NCBI GenBank assembly: GCA_902800055.1
Contig: CADCCW010000036.1
Coordinates: 1-36,716, forward strand
Source: an uncultured bacterium
GTDB lineage: Bacteria > Verrucomicrobiota > Kiritimatiellia > RFP12 > UBA1067
DNA: 36,716 nt
Reading direction: 5' to 3'
A model generated the notes under the pieces. It did no database searches. It saw nothing but the letters and a program-made list of their open reading frames with translations, and was not told the DNA's origin. Position numbers and translations under genes: made by a program. This document shows positions 35,748-36,716 of this stretch, one piece after another; position 1 is the first letter of the stretch; every line of letters starts with the position of its first letter.

Positions 35748-36716
35748 CGATTGCCTTTGTCAGTTTTTTCATTTGGGCGTCGGTCCCGATCGTGATGCGG
35801 AGCCGATCGCCGGTCTTGCTGCCCTTGAAGTAGCGCACGAAGATGTTCTTCGCCTTGAGGGCCGCGAAGAGCTTCGCGGCGCGCTGTGTCTTCGGCGGCC
35901 TGGCGAAGACGAAGTTGGATTCGGACGGAAGCACGTCCCAGCCGCGCGCCTTGAGCGCCGCGGTAAATCGGTTGCGGGTGGCGACGATGCGTCGCACGTT
36001 GCTGCGCATCCAAGCCTGGTCGCGGATTGCCGCGAGCGCCACCGCCTGGGCGACGGCGTCGACGTTGTAGGAATCCTTAACCTTGTATAGCGCCTCGATT
36101 AGGTCCCTCGGCCCCACGCACCATCCGACGCGCATCCCGGCGAGTGAGTAGCTCTTCGAGAAGGTGCGCATGACGACGATGCTGCGGTTGCGCCGGCTGG
36201 CGGCGAGGGCCATGCAGTTCCCGCGCGCGAAGTCGGCATACGCCTCGTCCACCACGGTGACGCCGCGGAACGCCTTCGCGAACGCGGCGATTTCGTCCGG
36301 CTCGGCGAACTCGCCGGTCGGCGCGTTGGGGTTGGTCCAGATGAAGAGCGAGGTCGACGGGTGGATCCGCTTCGCGAGCGCCGCGCCCGACTTCGCGGCT
36401 ACGGTGGGGTAGCCGCGCCACTTCACGTTCCTGATTGCGGCGAGGGTTTGGTAGAGCGAGTAGCTCGGGTCGAGCGAGCCGATCGACTCGTCGTCCTCGA
36501 CGAAAGCGCGGGCGAGCAGCGAGAGGATCTCGTCCGACCCGTTGCCGACGAAGATGCGCTCTGGCTCGACGCCGGCGAGCGCTGCCAGCGCACCGCGCAG
36601 CTCGGCGAACACCGGGTCGGGATAGCGGCGCAGACGGTCGAGGTCAAACCCCCTGAGGGCCTGCTCGCACATCGGCGAAGGCGGGTATGGGTTCTCGTTG
36701 GTATTGAGCTTGACGA
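35728..36716 (-). CDS. hisC: Histidinol-phosphate aminotransferase family protein (5' end outside the window)
   Basis: This fold-type I PLP enzyme swaps the amino group between histidinol phosphate and 2-oxoglutarate in histidine synthesis. The frame is open to the window edge; the visible 328 residues lack only about 25-30 at the N terminus. The first visible part, KLNTNENPYPPSP, is the usual HisC start region. VGNGSDEIL, NPNAPTG, VVDEAYADFA and the PLP-lysine segment RTFSKSYSLAGMRVGW follow, and the C terminus has SESNFVFA and GDRLRITIGT. No other his gene is visible nearby. HisC-like enzymes can also act on aromatic amino acids, which would make sense next to paaK (inference). It opens the minus-strand cluster. 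Confidence 0.92.
   Translation of the reverse strand, partial: VKLNTNENPYPPSPMCEQALRGFDLDRLRRYPDPVFAELRGALAALAGVEPERIFVGNGSDEILSLLARAFVEDDESIGSLDPSYSLYQTLAAIRNVKWRGYPTVAAKSGAALAKRIHPSTSLFIWTNPNAPTGEFAEPDEIAAFAKAFRGVTVVDEAYADFARGNCMALAASRRNRSIVVMRTFSKSYSLAGMRVGWCVGPRDLIEALYKVKDSYNVDAVAQAVALAAIRDQAWMRSNVRRIVATRNRFTAALKARGWDVLPSESNFVFARPPKTQRAAKLFAALKAKNIFVRYFKGSKTGDRLRITIGTDAQMKKLTKAIDELNLR

Overview
The window is a high-GC bacterial chromosome segment. Single-line hand counts give about 65-67% G+C over most of it. It most likely comes from the PVC superphylum, closest in style to gut Kiritimatiellota or Lentisphaerota. That placement is inferred from three things: a BspA-type leucine-rich surface protein with a C-terminal domain typical of these phyla, LA_2272-type repeats, and a pilus/secretin gene set interleaved with housekeeping genes. 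No rRNA is present to settle it.

Region by region. (1) 1-3628: a non-coding leader with a terminator, a hairpin and three 9-bp repeats. It is followed by a strong promoter and the alpha ribosomal operon rpmJ-rpsM-rpsK-rpsD-rpoA-rplQ-rpsU, closed by a textbook terminator. (2) 3629-7123: a leaderless-type promoter drives a Tat-exported metallophosphoesterase, a CCA-adding enzyme family protein and a HAD phosphatase, all translationally coupled. (3) 7129-12828: the primary sigma factor rpoD, a membrane-anchored RRM protein, a DJ-1 protein, a CLC chloride channel and an unusual HAD-like protein. (4) 12859-23003: tRNA-Gln(UUG), then a type IV pilus/type II secretion set (pilT-like, broken pilB/gspE, a signal-peptide protein, a PilMN/GspL-like protein, broken pilO-like, secretin) with glnS inside it. 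(5) 23033-28899: a 1506-residue leucine-rich-repeat surface protein, an LA_2272 repeat protein and a lipoprotein. (6) 28902-31133: tex. (7) 31152-36716, minus strand: hisC (cut by the window edge), paaK, a soluble histidine kinase, an NtrC-type regulator and a Ser/Thr kinase, with overlapping or nearly abutting ends.

How the parts work together. Regions 1-3 are core expression machinery plus small enzymes. Region 4 looks like an envelope-spanning pilus or secretion machine; the large exported protein next to its secretin is a candidate substrate or surface partner (inference). Two genes of this machine, the assembly ATPase and the PilO-like protein, carry out-of-frame lesions. Either the machine is decaying or the assembly is wrong there. 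Region 7 looks like one transcript coupling an aryl-CoA ligase to two layers of phospho-signalling.

Two themes recur. Promoters share an extended -10 box (TG-N-TATAAT), twice placed 6-7 nt before an ATG, which implies leaderless mRNAs. Gene ends very often overlap by 4 nt (ATGA/GTGA), which implies translational coupling. I found no CRISPR array, insertion sequence, prophage or obvious defence system.
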